Position numbers and translations under genes: made by a program. A DNA stretch of 64,000 nucleotides from Dehalogenimonas etheniformans (GTDB taxonomy: Bacteria; Chloroflexota; Dehalococcoidia; Dehalococcoidales; Dehalococcoidaceae), in assembly GCF_014672715.2 (NCBI RefSeq), contig NZ_CP058566.2, forward strand, positions 1,178,001 through 1,242,000, written 5' to 3'. The notes below the pieces were generated by a model. That model was not told the DNA's origin. It saw only the letters and a program-made list of their open reading frames with translations, and made no database searches. Shown here one piece after another: positions 1 through 8,199 of the stretch; position 1 is the first letter of the stretch, and each line of letters opens with the position of its first letter.

Positions 1-1
1 A

Positions 2-1531
2 ATGTCTTCGTTTCATAGTACTGTATCGCGCCGCGAATTCATGAAAGGGCTCGGGATGGCCGGTACCGGCCTGGGTAGCGCTGCCTTTATCACACCGGTG
101 TTCCATGACCTGGACGAACTGATATCATCCGAGGACGCTGAATGGAATCGCCCATGGTGGGTGAAACAAAGAGAAATTGACAATCCCACATTGGAGTTTG
201 ATTGGAGCCAAATCGAGCGTGGCGACATGCGATCCACGTGTTTCCAACCTTATGTCTTGGCTTATTACTGGGGTGGGGTAAATGAATATAAGCGGGTTGC
301 TGCTATCGCCGCCACTAAGGCCGCGCAAGCATTGGGCACACAACCTGGCTTCTACCTGAAAGACAGTGCTCTTGGCAGTGGGAACTGGAATATCATGAAT
401 CCTGCTTATTTTCCCAGCCATGTCACGAATTATTACTTTACTGGCCCAAAGACTGCTCCGACTCCAGAGCAAATGGGATTACCTAAGTGGCAGGGGACTC
501 CCGAGGAAGCTGCTCGCATGTTGCGTCGAGCCGCCATTTTCTACGGTGCCCAGCAGGTTGGGTTTACCGAGCTTGGGGCAGGAGGTAGCAACGCACGGAA
601 ACTCATCTGGACTTACTTAATGGGTACGAACTATTTTTCAACCAAATATATAGATTCAGGTGTATGGCCGCCGCCCCCGGAGGAAGCAAAAAAAGTCAAT
701 ATGGAGGATGTTGATCCGGGATACGAGGATGAAAAGGTTGTTCATTTGCCCAATAAGTCCCTGTGGGATATCAGTTTTATGATCGGGATGTCTAGAGAAA
801 TGTGGCGTGCGGGTCAAGGAACTAAAATCCAAAATGCCGCCGCGGGTGCTCGCTATCGTCAAATGCAGGTTATCCAGGGCTGTATGCAAGAGTTCCTAAG
901 GGGGCTTGGTTATAACGGTTACGGTTATGCTCGAGATTTAGGTGGTTTGATGCCTGCCGGGGCTAGCGCCATACTGAGCGGTTTAACTGAACAAGCCCGC
1001 CACAGTGATTCCACCATAAGTCCTGAAATGGGTTCTATCGCCGGGTACTTCAGCTTGCTAACAGATCTGCCTCTTGCGCCAAACCACCCTATAGACGCCG
1101 GCATCTTCCGCTTCTGTCATACGTGTTACAAGTGTGCTGATGAATGTCCAACTCAAGCAATATCTCATGACACTCAACCCACTTGGGACTTACCGACACC
1201 GTATGGTAAGCCCAACATAAACAACACACCGGGCAAGAAAATGTTTTATACGGACTTGGCTAAATGTCGAACTTTTATGGAAGTGACCCCTTATGGCAGT
1301 TGCATGAATTGTAGGCCTTCTTGCACCTTTAATGTTAATACAGCATCTTCAATCCACAAGGTGGTCAAAATGACCACTTCAACCACTCCACTTTTCAACA
1401 GCTTTTTCTATAAAATGGGCAAGACCTTCGGTTATGGAATAAAGGAGCCAGAAGAATGGTGGGACATGTCCTTGCCCTCCTATGGTTTTGACACAACGGT
1501 TTTCGCTAGTAGTGGAGGGTACAACAAATAA
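2..1531 (+). CDS. rdhA: Reductive dehalogenase catalytic subunit RdhA (copy 1)
   Basis: Corrinoid/Fe-S enzyme that reductively removes halogen from organic substrates as the terminal step of organohalide respiration; expected outside the cytoplasmic membrane. The 509-residue protein begins with a Tat signal (SRREFMKGL, twin Arg 10-11) followed by a small-residue-rich hydrophobic stretch. Near the C-terminus are two 4Fe-4S motifs: CX2CX2CX3CP (Cys 372, 375, 378, 382) and a second set (Cys 422, 434, 437, 441). The ATG is at the very edge of the window, so its ribosome site is not visible, but the start matches the other four copies. No rdhB follows; rdhA2 lies 161 bases downstream with no clear terminator between. 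Substrate cannot be predicted. Confidence 0.96.
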   Translation: MSSFHSTVSRREFMKGLGMAGTGLGSAAFITPVFHDLDELISSEDAEWNRPWWVKQREIDNPTLEFDWSQIERGDMRSTCFQPYVLAYYWGGVNEYKRVAAIAATKAAQALGTQPGFYLKDSALGSGNWNIMNPAYFPSHVTNYYFTGPKTAPTPEQMGLPKWQGTPEEAARMLRRAAIFYGAQQVGFTELGAGGSNARKLIWTYLMGTNYFSTKYIDSGVWPPPPEEAKKVNMEDVDPGYEDEKVVHLPNKSLWDISFMIGMSREMWRAGQGTKIQNAAAGARYRQMQVIQGCMQEFLRGLGYNGYGYARDLGGLMPAGASAILSGLTEQARHSDSTISPEMGSIAGYFSLLTDLPLAPNHPIDAGIFRFCHTCYKCADECPTQAISHDTQPTWDLPTPYGKPNINNTPGKKMFYTDLAKCRTFMEVTPYGSCMNCRPSCTFNVNTASSIHKVVKMTTSTTPLFNSFFYKMGKTFGYGIKEPEEWWDMSLPSYGFDTTVFASSGGYNK

Positions 1532-1692
1532 AATGGGATCAAAAACGGGGGTATGAATTTCCCATTCCGAATATTTTTCCGAGGTGGCGAGCACACTATC
1601 GAGCCCAGGTTGGGCGGTTATGGGATGAACACGGCTTGAGAGTATTCGAGAAAAGACCATAGATCCAGAAAATAATTGATTAGGAGAATCGA

Positions 1693-3216
1693 ATGTCTAA
1701 GTTTCATAGCACAATGTCGCGACGTGACTTCATGAAGAGGCTCGGGATGGCCTCTGCCGGCATGGGCAGCTCTACCCTCTTTTCGCCAGTGTTTCATGAC
1801 TTGGACGAGTTAATATCATCCGAGGCAGCTGAATGGGAACGTCCGTGGTGGGTGAAACAAAGAGAAATTGACAACCCAACTATCGACTTTGACTGGAGCC
1901 GTATAGAGCGCGGCGACCAACGGTTGACTTTATTCTTTCCTTATGTCTTGGCTTATTACTGGGGTGGAGCAGATGAGTATAGGCGCGTAGCCGCCATTGC
2001 AGCTGATAAAGATATTCAGCCGAGAGGTAAAGAACCTGGCTTCTATCTGAAAGATTTATCTCTTGCCAATGCTTCCGCGTGGAATGTTTTCGCTCCCAAG
2101 TCCCTCATGGCATCTTTTTCCTTAGTCGGTCCACAGTCCGCCCCGACACCGGAGCAAATGGGGTTACCCAAGTGGCAGGGGACTCCTGAGGAAGCCGCGC
2201 GAATGTTACGCCGAGCCGCCATCTTCTTTGGTGCTCAGCAGGTCGGTTTTACCGAACTTGGTCCAGGTGGTAGCGATGCGAGGAAACTTATTTGGACTCA
2301 TACTATGGGAATAGCCTGGGCAAATCCAAAATATATAGATAATAGTACTTGGCCGCCGCCGCTCGAGGAGGCATGGAAAATAAACATGGAGGATATTGAC
2401 CCGGGATATGACGACGGCAAGGTTGTACATCTGCCCAACAAACCACTTTGGGACATCAGCGTCATGATTGGGATGTCTAGAGAAATGTGGCGTGCGGGTA
2501 ATGGCACAAAAATCCAACGTGCTGGTGCGGGTGCCCGTTACCGTCAAATGCAAGTTATCCAGGGTTGCATGCAGGAGTTCCTGAGAGGATTGGGTTATCA
2601 ATGCTATGGCTATGCCCGAGATTTGTCAGGGTTAATGCCCGCTGGAGCAAGCGCCATACTGAGCGGATTGACTGAACAAGGTCGTCACAGCGATTCTACT
2701 ATCAGTCCGGAAATGGGTTCTATCGCAGGTTACTTCAGCCTGCTCACCGACTTGGAAGTGGCACCGACTAATCCAATAGATGCCGGTATCTTTCGCTTCT
2801 GCCATACTTGTTACAAATGCGCCAACGAATGCCCGACTCAGGCAATATCTCACGATACTGAGCCTTCATGGGACTTACCGACTCCGTATGGCAAACCGAA
2901 CATAAACAACACCCCCGGCAAGAAGATGTTCTACACAGACTTGGCTAAGTGTCTAACTTATTGGGAAGTGACTCCATATGGCGTTTGTTTCAATTGTAGA
3001 GCCACTTGTACCTTCAACGTTAATACAGCATCTTCAATTCACAAGTTGGTTAAAATGACCACATCAACAACCCCTCTTTTCAACGGCTTTTTTTATCAAA
3101 TGGGTAAGACCTTCGGTTATGGAATAAAAGAGCCAGAAGAGTGGTGGGATATGTCTTTGCCATCTTATGGATTTGATACAACAGGTTTCGCCAGAAGTGG
3201 CGGGTACAATAGGTAA
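1693..3216 (+). CDS. rdhA: Reductive dehalogenase catalytic subunit RdhA (copy 2)
   Basis: Close paralogue of the gene just upstream: long identical stretches in the Tat region, the GTPEEAARMLRRAAIF block and the Fe-S region show a recent tandem duplication, while the segment around residues 75-145 and scattered pocket positions differ. Length is 507 residues. Tat motif SRRDFMK at residues 9-15; 4Fe-4S Cys at 370, 373, 376, 380 and 420, 432, 435, 439. The ATG is preceded by AGGAG with ideal spacing. No membrane-anchor gene rdhB is seen after it. An 11-bp perfect hairpin lies about 40 bases past the stop. The duplicated pair may cover different halogenated substrates; that is inference. Confidence 0.96.
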   Translation: MSKFHSTMSRRDFMKRLGMASAGMGSSTLFSPVFHDLDELISSEAAEWERPWWVKQREIDNPTIDFDWSRIERGDQRLTLFFPYVLAYYWGGADEYRRVAAIAADKDIQPRGKEPGFYLKDLSLANASAWNVFAPKSLMASFSLVGPQSAPTPEQMGLPKWQGTPEEAARMLRRAAIFFGAQQVGFTELGPGGSDARKLIWTHTMGIAWANPKYIDNSTWPPPLEEAWKINMEDIDPGYDDGKVVHLPNKPLWDISVMIGMSREMWRAGNGTKIQRAGAGARYRQMQVIQGCMQEFLRGLGYQCYGYARDLSGLMPAGASAILSGLTEQGRHSDSTISPEMGSIAGYFSLLTDLEVAPTNPIDAGIFRFCHTCYKCANECPTQAISHDTEPSWDLPTPYGKPNINNTPGKKMFYTDLAKCLTYWEVTPYGVCFNCRATCTFNVNTASSIHKLVKMTTSTTPLFNGFFYQMGKTFGYGIKEPEEWWDMSLPSYGFDTTGFARSGGYNR

Positions 3217-3255
3217 TACATGGATGAAGTGAAGACCTAGAGGAATCGATATATC

Positions 3256-3291
3256 AGCCAAGAGGCCAGTTGGGACTGAAGCCTCTTGGCT
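3256..3291 (+). terminator. Hairpin after rdhA2
   Basis: An 11-bp perfect inverted repeat (AGCCAAGAGGC / GCCTCTTGGCT) with a 14-base loop sits 40 bases after the rdhA2 stop. No T-run follows, so it may be a weak terminator or an mRNA-stabilising 3' hairpin. Confidence 0.5.
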
Positions 3292-3814
3292 GTCGAAAGC
3301 ATGCTACATTGTAACGGTTAAGTATCATAAGAGGCAGTCCATGGGTCAGGAAATCGCTTAAACTATTTGATGATACGATTATTTGCTTTAGGCGTATTCA
3401 AAGATCGTTTTGTACGGTGTCCAGCCGATTTAGAGAAAAAACGTATCCCACTCTTATACTATTTGTACACAACTAATCCATCAGGAAGTCCAAAGCACCA
3501 CCAAGTCTTGTGAATTTCAAAGGACTAATACTTTTGGACAATTGCATACCACGTAAGGATCTGTTATCCTATACGCCATTCTTATATGAATATCCTAAAG
3601 GATAACTATTCTGCGCAAACGCTAAGACTCCCTTTTCCTTTAATCGCCCCAAATCAGAGGGTAACTATTACAACAGATTACGACAATAACCGGTCATGGG
3701 TTAACCACCGATTGTAAACAAGCGAGGTAAGAGGCATGACATGACTTCCAGGAGAGACTAGGACTCGGTAATAGACGCTAGGTTTGTAAATCAAAATTTA
3801 TTGAGGAGATGAAC
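3292..3814. promoter_or_regulatory. Long rdhA2-rdhA3 intergenic region with paired AGGAT/ATCCT repeats
   Basis: About 520 bases with no convincing gene. It contains two inverted repeats built of the same half-site: AGGAT-N5-ATCCT at 3556-3570 and TATCCT-AA-AGGATA at 3591-3604. Their position upstream of rdhA3 suggests an operator, which is inference. The last bases (GAGGAG at 3803-3808) are the ribosome site of rdhA3. Confidence 0.4.
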
Positions 3815-5215
3815 ATGTCGGAGTTTCATTCAACGGTTTCCCGGAGAGACTTTATGAAAGGTCTTGGCTTAACCGGAGTTGGATTGGGAGCGGCAAGTCT
3901 AGCTGTTCCAGCATTCCATGATCTTGATGAAGTCTCGAGTAGCACCACTGCATCTTGGAACCGTCCTTGGTATGTTAAACAAATTGATGCACCCACGTTG
4001 GAAGTTAACTGGGAAGAGCTTAAGCGATTTGATACTAGGGATGGCAAGGCAATTGAACCTGACGAAGCAGCCAAGTTGACCTCCGAACAAATGGCAAGAT
4101 GGGATGAAGCGACGCGGGCTAATAAACCGGGATATCGGATGCGGGACCGATCTTTGAGTCAAGCAAGTTGGCTATATGCAGCAGGTCCTCTAACTTATGA
4201 TTCTTTCACCGGTCCAACAATGAACGCCATGTTTTTCAGGGAGTTCGAATCTGAGAAACGTTGGGCAACTTTGCCGAAATGGGAGTCTACACCAGTAGAA
4301 AACAGCAGAACTCTCCGAGCTGCTTTAAAGCATTTTGGTGCTTACCAAGTATCTTTCTTACCTCTCGATGACAATATGAAAAAGCTCATATATTCCTATA
4401 GCCTAGCGCCGGATAGGAGTCTTTCCAGACCAGTCGTATTTGAAGACGTTGAGAAGGCTTATCATTCGAATGATAAATATGTAATTCCTAATAAATGCAA
4501 ATGGATTATTAATTACACAGTTCTACAATCGAATGAGCTTTCGAAGCGAACGGTTGCCCCTATCGGAACTGCTAGTTTTGGGAAAGGATATTCAGATCTT
4601 GCCATTATGGAAGGGTTTACGCAGCAATTTTTGAAGGGTCTTGGTTATCAAGGGGTGGGAGGAAGTACATCAACCTCCATACCTGTTGCATTCGGCATAT
4701 GCAGTGGACTAGGAGAATCATCTAGGGCAAGCTTTTTGATATCGCCGGAATATGGAGCAACAGTACGACAAACAACGAATATCTTCACTGATTTGCCTTT
4801 GGAACCAACAAAACCCATAGATGCTGGCATCTTCCGGTTTTGTAGGACCTGCAAGAAATGTGCTGACTCCTGCCCGTCAAATTCAATTAACAAAGACTCA
4901 GAACCTTCGTGGGATTGCGTGACAGGTAAGTGGAACAATTCTGGCATTAGGGGATTCAAAAACAATTTTTCAAGTTGTTTAAAATATTGGTATCAAGGGG
5001 ACGAAATTGGCTGCGGGATCTGTCAAGGAAGCTGCGTTTATTCAAAAACCGAAGAAAATGCAATGATTCACGAAATCGTTAAGGGTACAATATCCCAGAC
5101 CTCTTTGTTTAACGGTTTCTTCCGCAATATGGACGATGTCTTCGGATATGGAATGAAACCCGATCTTGATGCATGGTGGAATGAAGATCGACCAGGTAAT
5201 CTTCGACGATTCTAA
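3815..5215 (+). CDS. rdhA: Reductive dehalogenase catalytic subunit RdhA (copy 3)
   Basis: Third RdhA, 466 residues and more divergent than copies 1 and 2. Tat motif SRRDFMKGL, then 4Fe-4S motifs at Cys 343, 346, 349, 353 (CRTCKKCADSCP) and Cys 388, 400, 403, 407. The GLGESSR and TDLPL blocks typical of the corrinoid-binding C-terminal half are present. Two in-frame ATGs exist, at 3809 and 3815; the GAGGAG ribosome site abuts 3809 but is 6 bases from 3815, and 3815 gives the MSxFHST start shared with the paralogues, so 3815 is chosen. No rdhB follows. A long structured intergenic region separates it from the ribonucleotide reductase gene. Confidence 0.95.
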   Translation: MSEFHSTVSRRDFMKGLGLTGVGLGAASLAVPAFHDLDEVSSSTTASWNRPWYVKQIDAPTLEVNWEELKRFDTRDGKAIEPDEAAKLTSEQMARWDEATRANKPGYRMRDRSLSQASWLYAAGPLTYDSFTGPTMNAMFFREFESEKRWATLPKWESTPVENSRTLRAALKHFGAYQVSFLPLDDNMKKLIYSYSLAPDRSLSRPVVFEDVEKAYHSNDKYVIPNKCKWIINYTVLQSNELSKRTVAPIGTASFGKGYSDLAIMEGFTQQFLKGLGYQGVGGSTSTSIPVAFGICSGLGESSRASFLISPEYGATVRQTTNIFTDLPLEPTKPIDAGIFRFCRTCKKCADSCPSNSINKDSEPSWDCVTGKWNNSGIRGFKNNFSSCLKYWYQGDEIGCGICQGSCVYSKTEENAMIHEIVKGTISQTSLFNGFFRNMDDVFGYGMKPDLDAWWNEDRPGNLRRF

Positions 5216-5242
5216 CCCTTCGAAGCGAAAGTTTTGTTTTTA

Positions 5243-5345
5243 CGAGTGCTCCGGGTGAAAACCGAGGTTTGAGAACGGTCGGTTCAGAATCTGGGAAACC
5301 TACCGTGGCTTATTCGGATGAATCGGGATTTACCTGGAGCACTCG
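5243..5345 (+). ncRNA. Candidate structured RNA element upstream of the ribonucleotide reductase gene
   Basis: A perfect 10-bp inverted repeat, CGAGTGCTCC (5243-5252) and GGAGCACTCG (5336-5345), extendable by three pairs past one mismatch, encloses about 80 bases. Inside is a second nested arm: ACGGT-c-GGTT ... AACC-t-ACCGT, plus smaller potential hairpins. This looks like a closed multi-branch RNA. It lies between the rdhA3 stop and the ribonucleotide reductase start, about 170 bases before that ATG, so it could be a leader element of the reductase transcript or a 3' element of rdhA3. The conserved cobalamin riboswitch core is not recognisable. Only primary-sequence complementarity was used. 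Confidence 0.45.
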
Positions 5346-5515
5346 CTCCGTTAGGTAATAGGCAGAATGTTTTTACGTCTGCTGAAAACCAGATCGAGGA
5401 AGAATCCTTGTATGGTATCAAATTGTAGATGTTAGATTTTTTTAACTTCCTCCGTTTTTCTACTGCACAAATTTTCCTAAACTAAGCGCAAGCAGGATCG
5501 AGTAAATAGACTAAA

Positions 5516-7300
5516 ATGATAATCCTCGAAGAACCCCAAAAATCTCTTTACGTTAACAATAGATTATTAGAGAAACGATATTTGCGCACCGATGTACTCG
5601 GGGAGACCAACGAGACTCCTGACGATATGTTTCGAAGAATCGCCAATATATTTTCTTCAGCCGAAGAGGGCCAGATTTCAAGGAATTCGCACGTCGTTAA
5701 CCATGACTCGTACTACAATCTTTTGGCTTCACTCGATTTTTTACCGAATTCCCCAACTTTGCTAAACGCAGGAACTGAAAATGGGCAGCTGGCTTCTTGT
5801 TATGTTTTGCCAATCGATGACAGCGTTAATGGGATTGGAGATGCCCTTAAACAGACTATGTTGATCCATAAAAGTGGTGGCTCAACCGGATTCAATCTTT
5901 CTAGTATTCGACCAGCGCAGGACAAGGTAGGAGGGAGGGATCGTGTTGCCGGAGGTCCCATAGGGTTACTAAACCTACTTTCGGTGACGGCAGACTATAT
6001 AAAACAAGGTGGGGTTAGAAGAGGGTGCAATACAGCATTGCTGAACCTTGATCACCCCGATATTGTCGAGTTTATCGGTGCCAAGCGCGATCCTGGGCGT
6101 CTTACGAATTTATACACAACCGTTTCTATCAAAGACAATTTCATGGATAGGGTGACAAGTGGCAGCGAACTCCCTTTAGTTAATCCGAGGAATGGTCAGA
6201 CAACAGCGACAGTTAGCGCTTGCGACATTTTCGATTTGATCGTCGATCAAGCTTGGCGAACCGGTGATCCGGGCTTAACCTTCATCGACACCGTTAACAA
6301 GAACAATCCAATTCCACATCTCGGTAAAATAGAGTATATGTCGGGCTGCGGTGAAGAGGCACTTTTGCCTTTTGAATCTTGTATTCTTGGCTCCATTAAT
6401 CTCGTGAACATGCTGAAAAAAGAATTAGATGGCACCTTTTCAATCGATTGGCAACACCTATCACAGACAATCCCTTTATCGGTCCGTTTTTTAGATACCG
6501 CCATTGACCTCAATCATTACCCAATACTCCAAAGCGAATTAATTAGTCGCCGAACACGAAAAATTGGACTTGGTGTCATGGGATTTGCGGATATGCTCAT
6601 CCGTTTGGGGGTCCCTTATAACTCGGATAAAGCACTCGGCATTGCCGAAGCAATCATGAGTTTTGTACAAGATATTGCCCATGAAACATCTCATAAGTTA
6701 GCGCTGGATCGTGGCCCGTTTCCTGCTTATCAAGGCAGTGTCTATGAATTTGAAGGCATCACAATGAGAAATGCATCAGTCACATCAATAGCTCCAACAG
6801 GTTCCATTTCGCTCATCGCTGGTGTCTCGAGTGGGATCGAACCGTTGTTTGGCACTGTTTTTGTTAGAAACATGTTGGACGGAGAAAAGTTGTTGGAAGT
6901 CAATCCGTTTTTCGAGAGAGTAGCGCGTGAACAAGGTTTCTTTAGCTTCGCACTTCTAGAACGCCTGGTGTCGAAAAATCGGCTTGATCAGATTGAAGGA
7001 GTACCTGATAGCGTAAAAAAAATCTTTGTTACCGCCCACGGGGTGTCCCCGGAGTGGCATGTGAAGATTCAAGCCGCTTTCCAGAAATATACTGATAATG
7101 CCGTAAGTAAAACTGTTAACTTCCCTCGTGAAGCGAGCCGAGACGATATCGCTAAGGTTTTCGCCCTTGCTTATCAACAGAGCTTGAAGGGAATCACTGT
7201 GTATAGGGATCAAAGCCGATCTGAGCAGCCTCTTTGTACAGGAGAAGAAGGTATTAGATTAGTGCATCAGAGATACGAGTATCGTCATGAATGTTTGTGA
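5516..7300 (+). CDS. nrdJ: B12-dependent (class II) ribonucleotide reductase, unusual variant
   Basis: Class II ribonucleotide reductases make deoxyribonucleotides using adenosylcobalamin to generate the active thiyl radical. Family blocks are clear: LPNSPTLLNAG, GGSTGFNLSSIRP, ESCILGSINL and APTGSISLIAGVSSGIEPLF. The candidate redox pair Cys95 and Cys289 and the thiyl Cys278 are kept. Two things are odd. The active-site motif normally read as NPCGE is SGCGE here (276-280), so the conserved Asn is Ser. The protein, 594 residues, ends shortly after the YRD block with isolated cysteines (LCTGEEG, ECL) and has no CxxC tail used for re-reduction. It may be a second, specialised or decaying copy. 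Its end overlaps a microprotein gene by 14 bases. Confidence 0.85.
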   Translation: MIILEEPQKSLYVNNRLLEKRYLRTDVLGETNETPDDMFRRIANIFSSAEEGQISRNSHVVNHDSYYNLLASLDFLPNSPTLLNAGTENGQLASCYVLPIDDSVNGIGDALKQTMLIHKSGGSTGFNLSSIRPAQDKVGGRDRVAGGPIGLLNLLSVTADYIKQGGVRRGCNTALLNLDHPDIVEFIGAKRDPGRLTNLYTTVSIKDNFMDRVTSGSELPLVNPRNGQTTATVSACDIFDLIVDQAWRTGDPGLTFIDTVNKNNPIPHLGKIEYMSGCGEEALLPFESCILGSINLVNMLKKELDGTFSIDWQHLSQTIPLSVRFLDTAIDLNHYPILQSELISRRTRKIGLGVMGFADMLIRLGVPYNSDKALGIAEAIMSFVQDIAHETSHKLALDRGPFPAYQGSVYEFEGITMRNASVTSIAPTGSISLIAGVSSGIEPLFGTVFVRNMLDGEKLLEVNPFFERVAREQGFFSFALLERLVSKNRLDQIEGVPDSVKKIFVTAHGVSPEWHVKIQAAFQKYTDNAVSKTVNFPREASRDDIAKVFALAYQQSLKGITVYRDQSRSEQPLCTGEEGIRLVHQRYEYRHECL

Positions 7301-7418
7301 TTTAGTTCTTGCCGTTATCATTATGATAATTTTAGCAGCCTGTTATTGGGCATCAAGGCTCATTGAAAGGTTCCCCCCCCAAAAAATAGGTCAAGACCGA
7401 CATGGATTTTTACAATAA
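7287..7418 (+). CDS. Putative 43-residue single-span membrane microprotein (CD-V/AC family, copy 1)
   Basis: Small open frame starting inside the end of the reductase gene. It encodes a 43-residue peptide beginning MNVCDLVLAVIIMII, with one hydrophobic span (residues 5-20), then AC, an aromatic pair, and a basic tail. A second frame at 23272 encodes a 27-residue peptide with the same layout (CD, V, I-rich span, AC, aromatic, basic end), which argues against chance. The ribosome site is weak, so translation may be coupled to the upstream gene. A C8A6 homopolymer run near its end could slip; loss of one C would stop it at PPKK. Function unknown. Confidence 0.45.
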   Translation: MNVCDLVLAVIIMIILAACYWASRLIERFPPQKIGQDRHGFLQ

Positions 7419-8190
7419 TACTTCTCCAATCGGAAAGCTCTCGGTTCTTTGCATTTATCACATCGTTTATGAACCTACGTTTAAATCGATCATCTTTCAC
7501 CATTGGACCGAATGCAACCTGAAATGCCTCGGCTGTTACTGCAAGGTTGAAAAGCTGGATTTCTCTCTATTGCCCGACTGGCAGATACGGGTCTCGACCA
7601 ATCCCCCGGAGAAAGCACCGGAGAGACTGCTGTCACTCGAAGAAGCATTGTCGATGACGAACGGCCTTGACATCGACCGGGCGATCTTCATCGGAGTCGA
7701 GCCCTCGCTTGATCCGGGGATGCCGGTCCTTGCCAGAGAAATGAAATCGAAGCATAAAACCTACAATATTCTTTTTACAAACGGCGTCACGCTACCTGAT
7801 CTTTCAAATATCGATGAGGTTATCTTCAGCCTGAAGGCGGTGACGCCTGAGTCGTACAAAAACTACACCGGCGGGGATAACCGTAAATCAATGGCCAACT
7901 TCCGCCGCGTGTACAATTCCGGCAAGAAACTACAGGCGGAAATCACGCTGATACCCGGAGTTATCGATGCGGATGAAATCGAAAAGGTGGCGCGGTTTAT
8001 CGCCTTGATCGACAATAAGATACCGCTACGGATCACCGGTTTCATCCAACTGTCCGGCCAGGCGTTTAGGGCGCCGACGGGGGTAGAAGTCGAATCGGCG
8101 GCAACTCTGGCCAAGCGACACCTTAAAACAGTCAATTACCTTTCAGGCGAAATGCCCCGGGTGGGCACACCGCCAATCAGATTGTTCTAG
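7402..8190 (+). CDS. Radical SAM domain protein (activase-like)
   Basis: A 262-residue radical SAM protein with the CX3CX2C cluster motif CNLKCLGC (Cys 38, 42, 45) binding a 4Fe-4S cluster that cleaves S-adenosylmethionine. The short core and the spacing resemble glycyl-radical-enzyme activases and related small radical SAM proteins, but no partner enzyme is nearby, so the substrate is unknown. It is first of three tightly spaced genes (9 and 16 bases apart) with the B12-binding radical SAM protein and the DUF71 ATPase, most likely one operon. Codon use from here to 10411 looks more GC-rich than in the flanking rdhA genes. The ATG at 7402 has only a weak AGGT ribosome site. Confidence 0.8.
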   Translation: MDFYNNTSPIGKLSVLCIYHIVYEPTFKSIIFHHWTECNLKCLGCYCKVEKLDFSLLPDWQIRVSTNPPEKAPERLLSLEEALSMTNGLDIDRAIFIGVEPSLDPGMPVLAREMKSKHKTYNILFTNGVTLPDLSNIDEVIFSLKAVTPESYKNYTGGDNRKSMANFRRVYNSGKKLQAEITLIPGVIDADEIEKVARFIALIDNKIPLRITGFIQLSGQAFRAPTGVEVESAATLAKRHLKTVNYLSGEMPRVGTPPIRLF

Positions 8191-8199
8191 GACATAATC

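Noticed and set aside
5243-5345. Cobalamin riboswitch upstream of the B12-type reductase
   Set aside because: A GGGTGAAAACC stretch recalls part of the cobalamin riboswitch, but the conserved core and its ordered boxes are not present; the region is listed only as an unassigned structured RNA.
1532-5515. rdhB anchor genes after rdhA1-3
   Set aside because: Searched for a three-span frame of about 90 residues after each rdhA; none found.
7287-8190. Frameshifted fusion of the microprotein and radical SAM gene via the C8A6 run
   Set aside because: Adding or removing one base either meets a stop at once or enters a wrong frame, so no fusion is restored.
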